This document shows positions 7,224-7,706 of a stretch of DNA of 7,706 bases, in pieces. Each line of letters begins with the position of its first letter. The stretch's first letter is position 1. The notes beneath the pieces were generated by a model. It ran no database searches. It had not been told where the DNA came from and saw nothing but the letters and a program-made list of their open reading frames with translations. A program made the translations under genes and the position numbers. This DNA is from Ferruginibacter sp. (lineage in GTDB: Bacteria > Bacteroidota > Bacteroidia > Chitinophagales > Chitinophagaceae), in contig JAGPDJ010000099.1 of assembly GCA_018057635.1 (NCBI GenBank), forward strand, positions 1 through 7,706, written 5' to 3'.

Positions 7224-7706
7224 TTAATTTGTCAATACATTTTTAATCCTTGCTTCTCCTGGTTTGCTTTTCTGCTCTAAATATTTTTTTGCTGCCTGTG
7301 CCATTGTCACCACTGCTGCACCCATCATGATTACATCTTTTATTACCAGTCTGCCCGCAGCACTTAAATAAGGGAAGCCTGATTCCGTATCGCCCAGTGG
7401 TGGACCCCATGTTTCGGGGGTAGTTATCAAAAATGACAAGGTTACCAGTGACATGATAAACGCAAGGAAACTACCCACAGCCGATAATGCGGGTGAAACC
7501 GGGTACAATGCAATGAGCATTCCTATCAATACAATAAATGCTCCTAATCCATATGAAAACAAATAGGTGTTGTTTTCCCTGTGCCATGCAATATTTTCCG
7601 GATTGTATTCTCCTTCTTTATTCATGTGCTTTTTGTATTCAGGCGCATCATATTTTAAAAAGAAATTCATAGTGGGGCTATTGGCAACAAAAGGAACGAT
7701 ACCCAC
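7224..7706 (-). CDS. rclC: RclC/YkgB-like DUF417 inner-membrane protein, N-terminus outside window
   Basis: The visible 160 codons match the DUF417 family, whose E. coli member RclC (YkgB) belongs to the reactive-chlorine resistance operon rclABC. Conserved blocks, numbered from the window edge, are PFVANSP (5-11), EGEYNPE (31-37), NNTY (45-48), TLSFLITTPE (89-98) and GFPYLSAAGRLVIKD (110-124). Membrane segments are seen at about 50-69, 72-93 and 119-138. The first codon at the edge is GTG, but the PFVANSP block lies well inside E. coli RclC, so roughly 40 residues including the first membrane helix are missing and GTG is an internal valine. The biochemical role of RclC is not established. 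It sits first among the visible operon genes, 11 bp before the SpxH-like gene. No RclA flavoprotein or RclB is seen. Confidence is high for the family and moderate that the role in chlorine resistance carries over. Confidence 0.88.
   Translation of the reverse strand: MGIVPFVANSPTMNFFLKYDAPEYKKHMNKEGEYNPENIAWHRENNTYLFSYGLGAFIVLIGMLIALYPVSPALSAVGSFLAFIMSLVTLSFLITTPETWGPPLGDTESGFPYLSAAGRLVIKDVIMMGAAVVTMAQAAKKYLEQKSKPGEARIKNVLTN

Noticed and set aside
7224..7706. GTG at the right window edge as the start of the RclC-like gene
   Set aside because: The residues that follow match an internal block of E. coli RclC about 40 residues from its start, and the first membrane helix would be missing, so the gene is simply cut by the edge.
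1..7706. tRNA or rRNA genes, CRISPR arrays, transposase genes, attachment sites
   Set aside because: I read both strands and found no cloverleaf-like sequence, regularly spaced repeats, transposase motifs or terminal repeats.

Overview
The window looks like a piece of a Bacteroidota chromosome, probably near Chitinophagaceae or Sphingobacteriia. That placement is inferred from the low G+C, the AT-rich gene leaders without Shine-Dalgarno sequences, a few TAnnTTTG-like promoter elements, and the many-PAS sensor. No 16S or other marker gene is present. All six genes lie on the minus strand, so transcription runs from high to low coordinates. I see no RNA gene, insertion sequence, CRISPR array or phage gene.

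Region 1 (7706 down to 4543) reads like one transcription unit of four genes. The first is the C-terminal three quarters of an RclC/YkgB-type (DUF417) inner-membrane protein. After 11 bp comes a cytoplasmic DsbA-fold protein of the SpxH/YjbH type, with CSSC at residues 46-49. After 13 bp comes a YgiD-type 4,5-DOPA extradiol dioxygenase with an N-terminal Tat-like signal. After 74 bp comes a classical NAD(H)-type short-chain dehydrogenase. RclC belongs to the reactive-chlorine resistance system of E. coli and SpxH is a thiol-redox proteostasis adaptor in Bacillus. A shared role in oxidant or electrophile stress is therefore plausible but inferred. RclA, RclB and an RclR-type regulator are not visible and could lie beyond the right edge.

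Region 2 (4433 down to 3675) is a single TerC-family membrane protein closest to E. coli YgdQ, with the intramembrane acidic residues of the family and an unusual hydrophilic, His-containing tail. It is separated from the dehydrogenase by 109 bp that hold a weak hairpin and a weak promoter candidate.

Region 3 (3674 down to 3360) is a 315-bp AT-rich gap with two weak promoter candidates and a 7-bp inverted repeat.

Region 4 (3359 down to 1) is an uninterrupted frame of at least 1119 codons encoding a membrane receptor: TM - periplasmic CHASE domain - TM - seven successive PAS domains, cut by the left edge inside the seventh. The output domain, probably a histidine kinase, lies outside. It is probably transcribed separately and nothing in the sequence links it to the redox operon.
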